DNA of 64,000 nucleotides from assembly GCA_031761405.1 (NCBI GenBank), contig JASEVX010000001.1, positions 204,031,675 to 204,095,674 on the forward strand. Direction: 5' to 3'. How positions within the stretch are numbered: the stretch's first letter is position 1; each line of letters starts with the position of its first letter. This document shows, piece after piece, positions 52,013 through 63,283 of this stretch. The notes under the pieces were generated by a model. It did not search any database. It saw nothing but the letters and a program-made list of their open reading frames with translations, and was not told the DNA's origin. This stretch comes from Serripes groenlandicus (taxonomy: Eukaryota > Mollusca > Bivalvia > Cardiida > Cardiidae). Position numbers and translations under genes: made by a program.

Positions 52013-55000
52013 GTAAACAATTAACCTATTTACGCTCACCAGAACATGAAAAGCTGGATGAGCTATTGTGATCACTCTTGCATCCGTCTTCTTGATTGTC
52101 GTTGTCTGTCTGTTGACATATTTTCCTGCAAACAACTTCTTCTAAACAAGTGTCAAATTTGACCAAAAGCAAGCAAGAATGCAGCAGCAGTTCTGGTTGC
52201 TTGGCACCCAATTCTCCTAATCCAGTGTCTAATATATTGGTACATTATGTAGGACCCCTGCTTTAAAGCATATGGATATAAATTGGATGACTATGCTGGA
52301 CTCCTGGTATAAAGATTATGATAATATATTGGTACACTATGTAGGAATCCTAGTATAAATGTTATGATAATATATTGGTACACTATGTAGGACTCCTAGT
52401 ATAAATGTTTTGATGATATATTGGTACACTGTAGGATCCCTGGTATAAAAGTTATGGTAATATATTGGTACAATATGTAGGTCTCCTGGTATAAATCTTA
52501 TGGTAATAAATTGGTACACTATGTAGGATCCCTTGTATAAAGGTTAGGCCACACCAAATTGATTTCTTGGTCATCGGATTTACCGCACCAATTGTTTTTC
52601 AATTGAAAAAATAAATATATTTTACATTTATTGCTTTCGTCCGCACCACTGAATAAATCTTGAAAAAAATATTTTACTGCGGCGGATTTTCTATGTTTTT
52701 CTCGGTAATTCGACGCTTTTTATTATCCCAAAAAGCGTCTGGGCGATGTAAAGTTTACATTACGGCTACTTTTAACAATTTCTGCTCTTTTAAGAACTTA
52801 TTTATCGCAAAAAAAATTCTCGGGTATTACACTTGTCCGATTTGGTTTACTTGATTTGTAAAGATATTTACTCGATTAACATTTCACCGTTTTAATGCGG
52901 ATGGAACATATTCTTACTATAATTTACGTATTGATATGCTTTAATCTAAAGCACACACAACACGATAAAAAAAAGGTGTTTGTTGTCAGTATTCGGGATT
53001 TTCCCGAGAAAATAGCGGTTGTTTCAAAAGAAGGAGATACTTTCCTGGATTTATTCCATAAGACCACGACGTTGGCATCAATTAACGTGTCGCAAGAAAG
53101 TATAGAAACAATTCTTATATGCGAAGGGAAAGAATTTAAAAATGGTATCGCGGTTCAACCTACCATGACATGATCAACAGCAAATAAACATGGTTGTCGA
53201 TACATTTTGTTCACTCTAAAATCTTAAAGGTTACCATCAGTAGACACCAACAACAACAACTCTATAAACGCTTTTGATATCATGTTAAAGTCTCAGAAAA
53301 CCTACAGTATGCCACAAAAACCAAACGATGAAAAATTAACAGGTCCTCAAAAGTTACAAATTGATTTAATTGATTTTGGGGAATCACTCGGATGTGGCTG
53401 GATTCCATGTCATCAGGCCAACAAGTATTCAAAAAACTTAGTGATGCCCTTTGGTATATTGATCATGCGCATGGGAGGTTAAAAAATAACAGTTGCCCCA
53501 TTCCCTCAGTATTCGAAGGTTTTAAAGGCTATAACAACTTTTCCAAATTCCATCACACAGCCCCGATTATAAGATCTAGTAGATTGTCAATCTGACAAAA
53601 GTACACGATCTAACCAAATGTAAGATCTGATGGTGATCAATTTGAATTCATCTTCTTGTTTTATCGGATTTCCAATATCGCTATTTTTAGATCCACCAAG
53701 CTATTTTTATTTTAACCAATAAGAGGACTCGTTTCAAAAAAGCGTTTGGCTTAAACTTCAAAATGGCGTCAATTGACGAAGTTGAGCAAATTTAAAATAG
53801 ACCATTTAAAACCAGAGCAAAGAACACTTTTCGATGCTGTATGGCCAGGGAAAGACTGTATTGGTGTTTTGCCTCATTCCCGCATTTGTAGCCATGATGC
53901 GGTCGTCATAAGAACTATACATGCGTGTAAATCACTATGCAAAACTTGGGATCCCATGCTAAATATAGATTTTTTTGGTAAATATAGACTTTTACTTTCA
54001 CTTTCAAAAACGTGAAAGCAAGGTTCTGATTGGCTGGCGGAATGGTCGTCTGAACGTGACCCTCTATCGGTTGTCCTCAGATCCTATGCGTAGCATTAAT
54101 AGGAGATGATTTTAATGAGATTGAGTAGATTGTCTGAAATTTGTAGTGATCTGGCTGTCGCTTGTGCTTTGCCGTCCATGAGTATTGAAAGGAACAAAGA
54201 ATTGACTGGTCACATAGAAAACCTCATGAATGTTTTGGCTAAATACAATGAAAGATTGATAAAAAATAAAGCCATGCAAAAGAAATGTCACACTAGAAAT
54301 CATGAAGAAATCGTTGACTATTCAGTCAGAAACATCTTGCCAATATATTAAACCAAGTGAAAAGATAGACAAAAGATACACAGATCTTGATCAACACATT
54401 TCTCAATGCAATGACTATGACTATATTGACCTAGATATTTACTCCCCGTCTGATAGGTTCAAACATAGAAATTACATTAAATCATTAACGCTGTCAAAAC
54501 CTCCATATGTCTTGTAAGCGCGGGAAGGGGAGTATCCTTTCATGAGTTCACTCACAGTTCTAGTTTTATTTGTATTATCCAACATCTTAAAAATCTCCTT
54601 GTTGATCAATTATTAATAGGCCTTTAATACACGTTTATGCCCAAATAAAGGTTGTAAGTTAGCGTTTTAGGAATATTAATATATATATTTTTGTATCGCT
54701 CCATTAAAAAAATCTTATCGGCTCTTAAAGTTCTGAAATGTAAAAATATATATATTTTATGGTTCCCGCTCGCTCGCTCCATCTTTTACAGAGTAAAAAT
54801 CCGATGACCAAGAAATCAATTTGGTGTGGCCTTATGGTAATAAATGTGTTCACTATGTAGGATCCCTGGTATATGGGTTATCGTAATAAATTGGTACACT
54901 ATGTAGGATCCCTGGTATAAAGGTTATCGTAATATATTGGTACACTAGTCTATGTTAGACCTCTTGTATAAAGGTTATAGTTGTATATTGGTACACTATA

Positions 55001-58000
55001 TATGACCCCTGGTATAAAGGTTATGGTAATAAATTGGTACACCATGTAGGTTACTTGGTATAAAGGTTATGGTAACAAATTGGTACACTATGTAGGGTCC
55101 CTTGTATAAAGGTTATCGTAATATATTGGTACACTATGTTAGACCTCTTGTATAAAGGTTATAGTTGTATATTGTACACTATATACGACCCCTGGTATAA
55201 AGGTTATGGTAATAAATTGGTACACCATGTAGGTTACTTGGTATAAAGGTTATGGTAACACATTGGTACACTATGTAGGGTCCCTGGTATAAAGGTTATA
55301 GTTATATATTGGTACACTATGTAGGACGACTGGTATAAAGGTTATGGTAACAAATTGGTACACTAATGTAGGGTCCCTGGTATAAATGTTATGGTAATAA
55401 ATTGGTACACTATGTAGGACCCCTGCTATAAAGGTTATGGTAATAATTTGGTACTCTATGTAGGACCCCTGGTATAAAGGTTATAGTTATAAAGTGGTAC
55501 ACTATGTATGTAGGATCCCTGGTATAAAGGTTATATTGGTACACTATGTAGGACCCCTGGTATAGAGGTATAGTTATAAATTGTTATACTATGTAGGACC
55601 CTGGTATAAAGGTTATGGTAATATATTGGAACATTATGTATGTAGGACCCCTGGTATAAAGGTTATGGTAATGTATTGGTACACTATGTATGTAGGACCC
55701 CTGGTATAAAGGTTATGGTAATAAATTGGTACACTATGTAGGACTCCTTGTATAAATGTCATGATAATGTATAATATTGGTAGACTGTGTTGGACTCCTG
55801 TTATACACATTGTTGTAATATATTGGTACACTATGTTGGACTACAGCTATAAATGTGTTGGTAATATGTATTGGTACACTATGTAGGACTCCAGGTATAA
55901 ATGTTATGGTCATGAATAATATTGGTAGACTGTTGGACTCCTGGTATACGCATTGTTGTAATATATTAGTACACTATGTAGGACTCTAGGTATAAATGTA
56001 TTGGTAATGTATAAAATTGGTAGACTGTGTTGGACTCCTCGAGTACATGTTGTTGTTATATATTTCTATAGTACACTATGTAGTGACTGACCCTTGTATG
56101 CAAGCTCAATAATTGTTAATCAAGTTATAGAGGTGAATAGAAATTCAGCACAAAAGTTTTTTTTTTGACAGGGTCAACAGGGTTAAAACATCAGGCTTCT
56201 AGGTACTCGTCTATTCATTGACCCCTTAACCCTTTCCCACTTAAAGACGGTTTCTGACGCTTCTGCAGCAGACGAATTTTGAAAAACATTGCGACAAAAG
56301 TAGCAATGTCTCCTTTTGCCACAATGTTTTCATCTTTTTTCAGTAACTATACCTTTATTTAAAAAGTTTTTCTGTGTTTTTGTCTAGATGTTTCTAAAGT
56401 CGTCTGCTGCAGATTTGCTGTATGTGGGAAAGGGTTAACCTGATTTTAATATAATATCATATATTATATAGAGATTTCCCAACTTGAGAAAACCTATAAC
56501 CTGCTTTTTGTCTACTGTGCGATAAAACTCACTAGCCGGATTTTCGAAACTACTTTTTTTAATCTCTAATTTTTAAAAAAAATTAAATTTAAAACACTTT
56601 TAAGCTCCGTTTTCACTACTTAACACTTTATTTCCATGATGAACAGTTAAATAATCCACAAGTGCACTTTTAAATCCGCAAATAAGAGCTTGAATCGACA
56701 TGACGCATTTATTTCAATCAATGTACACATTTGTCGGCGCGCGCATAGTGACGTCACTGCAAAACTGGCAGATTACGTCATTCAGATCTCTCCGCTTATG
56801 AGCTAAAAATAAATTACCTGCACAGGGATATTGTCGTTTAAAAACGAAAATTTTCGCCAAGTATATAATATATAGTTTAATAAACATTGTTTTCATTGAC
56901 TTGGGAATTAAATCCCTCGTGAAAGAGATTCTTGCATATAAAAACTTGTGCGCTATGGCGCACTCGTTTTTATATCGCAAGAATCTCTTCCACTTGAGAT
57001 TTAAATATCATCCCTTTCCCTGGTACAAAGGACATTTGATGATTCCGAAAACATGGAAATTGAGAATTTTTTCTTCCAAAGGACTCTAAAGGAACAAACT
57101 CCTTTTCCCCAAATTTTTTCTTTGAAAAATACTTTCCATTAATTAATTACCATTATCGATGATGTTATCATGCTAACTCTAGACGTCTGTAAAATTATTA
57201 TGACAGGTGAATGATTTATTCTATTCAATTTAATTCTGATAGGAGCATTCAAATGGAATATGTCATGAGTTTTGTTAACCCTTTTCAATCGCAACAAATT
57301 TGCTGCAGACGACTTTGAAAACAAATGGGAACTATCTACAATTGATTATATTATAATTGAGTAGATAAGAAAATATTGTGTTGGATGGAAAAGGTACTCA
57401 TGATGAGGAATTTCTTCTTTTACTTCAATGTTTTTAAAAGTTGTCTGCTGCAGATCTGTATATGGGAAAGGGCTTATGCATACATTTTATGATGCATATA
57501 AAGATTAAGAAAGAAATAAGTTTTGTTTAATCTGAACTTTGAGATGTATCATTATGCTATACAATGGTTAAAAATGACTGTATCCTATATTTTGTCTGTT
57601 TTAACAAACATAATTATACCGCCTTCGAAGAAGAGGGGGGTATATAGGAGTCACTGTGTCGGGCTGTCTGTCTGTCTGTCTGTCGGAAGCCATATTTTGT
57701 CCGGCCTATTTCTTACAAACCACTGGGTGGAATTCAATAAAATTTTACATGAAGCTTCTATACCAAAAGGAGATGTGCATATCCTAAAGATATGATTTTA
57801 CAGAGTTATGGCCCTTTTACTTATTAAGTTATGGTGTAGGGTCAAGGTGCTGTTTAGGGGGTATTTATCATCTTCAGTGATAGTTCTAGTTATGTATGTT
57901 GTAAATATATGGCATTTCACATGGCTATTTAGCCGTTAAAATTGTACCTAGAAACCATGTTCACTTACAAATATCGGGCTATTTTAAACAATAATTATTA

Positions 58001-61000
58001 TACCCCCAACAAACAAGTCCATCTGTCTGTCTGTCTGTCCATATGTCTTGTAAGCGCAACTCCTCCTTAACAGCTGGACCGATTCTTATGAAACTTTACA
58101 CAGTACACAACCTGAGGATGTGCATGAAGTAAGATTATCCCGGGCGGAAATATATCCATCCGTCTGTCTGTCCATATGTCTTGTAAGCGGGTATCCTTTG
58201 TGAGTTCACTCACACTTAGTCTCACAGTTCTAGTTTTGTTCATGAAATGCACTGAAAACCCGCTCAAAGTTCAATATGTAGAACAGTGATGTCTAATTTT
58301 GCTACATGCTCAGTTTTCAATGGGCATCTTAAGTAGCATAAGAGTTAAAGTTAAACCATTCCTTTATACGGTTAATTTTATTCTTCAAAATTTTTGAAAA
58401 TATTATAAACCAAATCATGAAATGATAAAACTGTTTCGAAACTTTATTTTTTTATAATATAAACCATTGCTCATCATGGACTTTTAACAATATGATAATG
58501 TTTTTTAAAAGCTGGGTTCTGTTTTAGCTATAATGTCATGCAACCACTGGTTAACTTCTCCCTAATTAGAACTTAACCTGGAAATGTACAGAAAATACGT
58601 TTTTGGCCACTTATGTATTTTACCATAAAAAGTTATTCTTATACCTGAAAAATGCCATTGTGGTAAAGGAGAAATTGCTTGCTATGAACAAATTCATTGA
58701 TCCCTCATTGAGGAAGGCAGACAACATTGCTGCACTGCATCTGTTCCTAATTATGAGAAATAGTGCTGTATTGATTTTCAAGGTCAAGGTCACAGAAGGC
58801 AATTACTAAATCTTTTTTTGTGCAAAATGTAGTGATATATCTACAACTAAGTATAATCTAATTTGCATGCTTGTTCCCCTATGTTGATAACATTTGGTTT
58901 AATGATTTTAAGGCCCAAGGGTTCAAGGTCACTGGAGGTAGTTATCAAAATTCGCTGTTAGCCTGATTAAGGGAAAAGCGTACCACTCGGGAAAATCAAA
59001 CTTGACATATTTTAAAAATCCCCATTTTGAGAATATGTGTCCTATTGATTTTCAGGGTCAGAGGTCAAGGCCACTGGAGGCATTGATCGATTTTTAGATC
59101 ACCTGAGCCGAAGGCTCAAGGTGAGCTATTCTGATCACTTTTTGTCCGTCGTCCGTCCGGCGTTAACTTTTAGCTTTAAACATCATCTCCTCCCAAACTC
59201 CAAGGACAATTTCGGTGAAACATCACAGGACTGTTCCTCTGGTTGGCCTCTTTCAAAGTTGTTCAAAGATTTAAATTCCATTGAGAACTTTGGTTGCTGT
59301 GGCATCAGAAAGGGGGCAAAAGGTCCAAACTTTTTAAAAATCTTCTCCTCCGAATCTGCCAGTCTGATTCAAATATAATTTGGTAGAAATGTTCATTGGG
59401 TGACCCTCTATAAAAATTGTTCGAGCCATACTGATTGGTCGAAAAACATGGCAGTCAGGCGACATCAAAAAAGGGCAAAATGACAAAATTTGAAAATTCC
59501 ATTTTTATGCAAATGCTTGTCTGATTTTAAGAAAATATAATACGAATCTAACTGTAATGATCCTCTATTTAATTTGTTTAAGCCGTTTTGATGGGTTACA
59601 CAATCATAGCAACCAGGCGTCATCACAAAAGGGGTAAATTGAACTTTTAGCTACAAATGACAACCAACTCCTACCATTCCAAAAGACCAATTTCCACAAA
59701 ACATCACAGGAATGTTCCTTTGGTAGTCCTCTTTCAAATTTGTTCAAAGAATAAAATTCCATTGAGAACTTTGGTTGCTGCGGCATCAGAAAGGGGACAA
59801 AATGTCCAAACTTTAAAAATCTTCTTCTCCGAACCTGCCTGTCAGATTCAAATATAATTTGGTAGAAATGTTCCTTGGGTGACCCTCTATAAAAATTGTT
59901 CAAGTAATACTGATTGGTCGAAAAACATGGCAGTCAGGCGGCATCAGAAAAGGGGCAAAATGACAAAATTTGAAAATTCCATTTTTATGAAAGTGTTGTC
60001 TGATTTTAAGAAAACATAATACGAATCTTACTTTAATGATCCTCTATTTAATTTGTTTAAGCCGTTTTGATTGGTTACACAATCATAGCAACCAGGCGTC
60101 ATCACAAAAGGGGTAAATTGAACTTTTAGCTACAAATGACAACCAACTCCTACCATTCCAATAGACCAATTTCAACAAAACATCACAGGAATATTCCTTT
60201 CGTGGTCCTCTTTCAAAATTGTTCAAAGATTTAAATTCCATTGAGAACTTTGGTTGCTGCGGCATCAGAAAGTGAGAAAAATACCCAAATTTTAAAATCC
60301 TTTTCCTCCATAATCTGCTTGTGCGATTGCAAGATAATTTGGTAGAAATGTTCCTTAAGTGACCCTCTAAATAAACTGTTGAAGCCATATTGATTTCGTT
60401 GAAAAACAGGGCAGCAAGGCGGCATCAGGAAAGGTGCAAAATGACAAAAAGTTTATAATTCCATTCTTATTAAAGTTCTTGTTAGATTTCAAGATATAAA
60501 TGGCCTTTACTGATAAGCTGTTTCTTGAGAAGTGTCCACTCCTTGCAGTTTCATTTGCACTCCTTGATCAAATTTTCCCAGATATTTGCAGTTAAATATT
60601 TGCTACTTTTTTACTATCAATTAGGTGATCGATTTAGGGCCATCTTGGCCCTCTTGTTTAAAATTTGATGAGGGCAAGATTTAGAGAAATCACGGCAACT
60701 TTGGATAATTATCCTTGGTGTACTTTTCCCCCCAATATGAGAAGATGTCCTCTAGGTAGGAAAGGGTTAATTTTCAAGTTCAGAGGCCAAAGTCACGGCA
60801 TGTCAAAAAACAAGCTGAATCTTGTTGCGAGGGGATGCTCGGCTTTGTGGTGCAGATGTTTGTTTTTTCTAACAATGTTTTCAAAATTCGTCTTCTTTAA
60901 AGATGCCAGACTGATGTCGTTTGTATCAGTGAAAGATTTTATTTGATAGTTTATTATTTTATCAATCGGTCTTTTCTATATTTAGGTACAGAATTCTTGA

Positions 61001-61037
61001 ACAGTCAATGGAAGAAGATGGTCTCAGTGATGAGCAG
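51870..61037 (+). CDS. STK38: NDR family Ser/Thr kinase, first two coding exons (N-terminal MOB-binding region)
   Basis: Exon 1 carries ATG at 51,888 and ends with AG| at 52,012; exon 2 is 60,986-61,037; joined codon AGG (Arg). The 59 residues spell SNHTIDKVTKAKVTLENYYS, SNLISQQGEREH, then YRILEQSMEEDGLSDEQ, matching the conserved NDR1/NDR2 N-terminus nearly position for position. Lys22, Tyr29, Arg39 and Arg42 stand where human STK38 has Lys24, Tyr31, Arg41 and Arg44, residues known to bind MOB1, which relieves autoinhibition. The kinase acts in Hippo/NDR signalling in the cytoplasm and nucleus. The kinase domain must lie beyond 64,000. STK38 and STK38L cannot be told apart; most invertebrates have one such gene (fly trc). 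Confidence 0.92.
52895..53173 (+). pseudogene. Unknown 92-residue open frame inside the Harbinger-like element
   Basis: Starts MRMEHILTIIYVLICF (hydrophobic, signal-like), then KKKVFVVSIRDFPEKIAVVS. Codon texture is more protein-like than in the repeats around it. No family recognised; could be an exon of a host gene or element protein. Confidence 0.3.
53282..53595 (+). pseudogene. Frameshifted coding remnant inside the Harbinger-like element
   Basis: LQIDLIDFGESLGCGW in one frame continues as SGQQVFKKLSDALWYIDHAH and EGFKGYNNFSKFHH in the next, near 53,390-53,410. Reads like a decayed protein; family not recognised. Confidence 0.35.
53763..54015 (+). pseudogene. RecQ-like helicase N-terminal fragment inside the Harbinger-like element
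   Basis: ATGGCGTCAATTGACGAAGT opens MASIDEVEQI then a stop; one frame over, FKIDHLKPEQRTLFDAVWPG and KDCIGVLP follow, the pattern of the RecQ Q-motif and the start of motif I (LKPEQ, GKD..., VLP). The Walker GKS/T is missing: after LP the sequence departs. A one-base frame change plus the lost motif make it nonfunctional. Confidence 0.55.
54106..54517 (+). pseudogene. Frameshifted coding remnant inside the Harbinger-like element
   Basis: LSRLSEICSDLAVACALPSM, ELTGHIENLMNVLAKYNERL and then, in another frame from ~54,340, KIDKRYTDLDQHISQC and DRFKHRNYIKSLTL. The helical first part could be an accessory protein; not recognised. A ~60-bp piece at 54,504-54,565 matches repeats at 58,170-58,230. 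Confidence 0.35.
56226..56438. mobile_element. piggyBac-like MITE
   Basis: TTAACCCTTTCCCACTTAAA to GTATGTGGGAAAGGGTTAA. Confidence 0.8.
56900..57012. repeat. ~110-bp imperfect hairpin
   Basis: GAAAGAGATTCTTGCATATA and TATATCGCAAGAATCTCTTC pair around TTGTGCGC/GCGCACTCG; flanks TTAAATCCCTC and its rough inverse. Confidence 0.65.
57275..57475. mobile_element. piggyBac-like MITE
   Basis: TTAACCCTTTTCAATCGCAA to CTGTATATGGGAAAGGGCTTA. Confidence 0.7.
57617..57890 (+). repeat. Dispersed repeat, TATACC.CCTTCGAAGAAGA type, copy 1
   Basis: GGTATATAGGAGTCACTGTG, GAAGCCATATTTTGTCCGGC and CTTATTAAGTTATGGTGTAG blocks, plus a GTCTGTCT run. Confidence 0.75.
58001..58235 (+). repeat. Dispersed repeat with CATATGTCTTGTAAGCG blocks
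   Basis: Two CTGTCTGTCCATATGTCTTG blocks at 58,030 and 58,165, ending TCACAGTTCTAGTTTTGTT. Part of it recurs inside the Harbinger-like element. Confidence 0.6.
59092..60658 (+). mobile_element. Large dispersed repeat, copy 2 (before STK38-like exon 2)
   Basis: Starts GATCACCTGAGCCGAAGGCT and ends GGGCCATCTTGGCCCTCTTG, with one more sub-repeat than copy 1. It ends 330 bases before the exon. Confidence 0.75.
60986..61037 (+). CDS. STK38: STK38-like second coding exon (52 bp)
   Basis: Acceptor TATATTTAG|GTACAG, donor GAGCAG|GTGTGT, phase 2 in and 0 out. Encodes YRILEQSMEEDGLSDEQ, the continuation of the MOB-binding helix. A piggyBac-like MITE starts only 38 bases after the donor. Confidence 0.88.
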
Positions 61038-61074
61038 GTGTGTACAGAAATTAATTGTAAACAAAAATCATGTC

Positions 61075-61302
61075 TTAACACTTTCCGACAAACTACAAAT
61101 CTACAGCAGACAATTTTGAAAACGTCTTAGCAAAAGAACAGAAAATCCCTTTAAAAGAAAGAAAATTATTTCATAGAGTTGATACATGGTGACAAAAGGA
61201 GAAATTGCTCGTTCTGAGCAGTTTCTTCTTTTCTTGCCATGATTTCAAAAACCCATCTGCTGCAGTGGCATCAGAAAGTGTCTATATGAGGGAAAGGGTT
61301 AA
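61075..61302. mobile_element. piggyBac-like MITE, 38 bases after STK38-like exon 2
   Basis: TTAACACTTTCCGACAAACT to TATGAGGGAAAGGGTTAA. Confidence 0.8.
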
Positions 61303-61435
61303 CGTTCAGCTCCAAAACTTCAGAAATATCTCTGTTCTGTAAACAGAATATTTCTTTTACTCCTTTTCCCAGAATATTTTCAATACTTCATCAAAATTTA
61401 TTTTATGTTCATAATTATAGTCCTTCACCTAGTTA

Positions 61436-61705
61436 TACCCCCTTCGAAGAAGACGGGGTATATAGGAGTCACTGTGTCGGTCTGTCGGAAGCCATATTTT
61501 GTCCGGCCTATTTCTTACAAACCACTGGGTGGAATTCAATAAAATTTTACATGAAGCTTCTATACCAAGAGGAGATGTGCATATCCTAAAGTCTTACAAT
61601 TGCATGTTATTTTACAGTTATGGCCCTTTTACTTATTAAGTTATGGTGTAGGTCAAGGTGCTGTTTTGGGGTTATTTATCATCTTCATTGATAGTTATAG
61701 TTTGA
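61436..61705 (+). repeat. Dispersed repeat, TATACC.CCTTCGAAGAAGA type, copy 2
   Basis: Same order of blocks as the copy at 57,617 with high identity, 400 bases after the STK38-like exon 2. Confidence 0.75.
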
Positions 61706-62412
61706 ATTAGCTTTGAATGGGGAATGTTTGTGTTGCGCATCTCTCTAAAAATATTTCAGTTATAGTCATGAAATGTTTACAGGTATGTTTGTCAGCATGT
61801 GAAGATGTGCACCAGGGGTTGTCTCCTAACTGGAGCTCAGTTATAGCATTTGACCTTGCTATGTCATTAAGTCAAATTTAAGTTAAATCATGTGAACAAG
61901 CTTTTCTTGACTAAAAGTACTGGCCTTGGGTGACCCTCTACCAAGTTTGTTAAAATAATTCCGATCAGTAAAAAAAAAACGTGGCCATAAGGGGCACAGC
62001 TCCTTTTCCTTCTACAGCTTTAAGGGGGATAAGCCTTGTATTTCTCTTATATGTAAAAAGAGTATATGGGAAGGGTTGGATGAGCTATTGTCTGTCCGTC
62101 CGTTCACAATTTCATACTAACAACTCTCCGCCTATACCAATGAACCAAATTCAAAATTATTTCTCTGGAATGTTCCTCAGATGATTCTCTTTCAAAGTTA
62201 GAACTTTGGTTGCCGCAGTATTTGAACGAGGGTTAATGCCAATCCTTTTAAAAACATGGCCACCAGGGGTTGGGGCTTCTTTACCTAAAATCAAAATAGT
62301 GTTAAAAAAATTAAACTATTAAATTTTTGAGCGATATAGAACCATCATAGTCCTCTTGTTCCAATATTTCACCTGGTGACTTACTTTTTGACCACTTATG
62401 TAAAGAAAGGTT

Positions 62413-62638
62413 TTAACCCTTTCCCACATACAACACTTTTGCAGCAGACGACTTTGCAATCATACCCCAAATTGTTTGGAAACTCCCTTTTAATGAAAGT
62501 ACAATAATTGAATAGAGTTGAAAACATGGTGACAAAAACCCAAATTGCTTGTTTTGAGCAATTTCTTCTTTTGTCGCCATGTTTTCAAAAAAATGTCTGC
62601 CACAGAATCTTAAGAGTTTATATGAGGTTAAGGGTTAA
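62413..62638. mobile_element. piggyBac-like MITE
   Basis: TTAACCCTTTCCCACATACA to TATGAGGTTAAGGGTTAA. Confidence 0.75.
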
Positions 62639-62858
62639 TTAAATCAATTCAACCATGCCTTAGATATAGCTAAAGATGAACGTAAGGATCCAAAACAAAG
62701 CCCAAACTGCCTTTGGTAATTTATTTTCTTAGCCTTATTGACTGGCCTAAAATAAATTATATTAACTTATATTGTATGTATATCTGAAATGAAACACTAC
62801 TTCCTTCCGTCCTTACCAAGTTATCACATTTACTATCATCCTCATTTATTTCCTGTCA

Positions 62859-63099
62859 TTAACCCTTTCCCTCATATAGAAGCTTTCTGACGCCTCGTAA
62901 CAGCAGACAGCTTTTTGAAAACATTGTGACAAAAGAAGAAATTGTCAAAAAAAACAATATCTCCTGTTGCCACAATGTTTTCCACTTTAAGTCATAGATT
63001 ATCCATTCAATTATAGATATTTTCTATTTGTTGACAAAATATGTTCAAAGTTGTCTGCTGCAGAGGTATCAGAAAGTGTCTATATGAGAGAAAGGGTGA
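62859..63099. mobile_element. piggyBac-like MITE
   Basis: TTAACCCTTTCCCTCATATA to TATGAGAGAAAGGGT; followed by an ATATATAT run. Confidence 0.75.
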
Positions 63100-63210
63100 T
63101 ATATATATATATGTGACACAAAGTTTGTGATGGACAATACAGAGGACTAGATGGGAGGGAGAGAACATTCTTTTCCCCACAATATTTCTCTTATTGCTCC
63201 ACCAAATCCT

Positions 63211-63283
63211 ATATTGTGGGTACTCAAAAGAATCGTCTCATTGAGATGATTCTTTTGAGTACCCACAACATAGGGTTTCAATG
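63211..63283. repeat. ~73-bp hairpin, copy 2
   Basis: AATCCTATATTGTGGGTACT / AGTACCCACAACATAGGGTT around AAAAGAATCGTCTCATTGAG. Shares the ACCCCTTATCTAGAGTTCT.G flank of copy 1, in the opposite arrangement. Confidence 0.75.

Larger units (their letters stand above)
52547..54831 (+). mobile_element. 2.29-kb PIF/Harbinger-like element with captured or decayed coding pieces
   Basis: 35-bp perfect terminal inverted repeats starting GGCCACACCAAATTGATTTC; target duplication TTA (52,544-52,546 and 54,832-54,834), confirmed because the undamaged array unit reads AAAGGTTATGG. GGC start and TWA duplication fit PIF/Harbinger. Inside are broken open stretches, among them a helicase-like fragment at ~53,763-53,870. 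Confidence 0.85.
52243..56090 (+). repeat. 48-bp minisatellite in the STK38-like intron, split by a transposon
   Basis: Unit TGTAGGACCCCTGGTATAAA, GGTTATGGTAATAAATTGGT, ACACTATG. It covers about 52,243-52,546 and 54,832-56,090, with units decaying towards 56,090. It starts ~230 bases past the exon 1 donor and does not resemble that splice site. Confidence 0.88.

Noticed and set aside
59604..60425. Overlapping minus-strand frames of 64-101 codons
   Set aside because: Sub-repeats of the large dispersed element; the same peptides recur at 49.8-50.9 kb.
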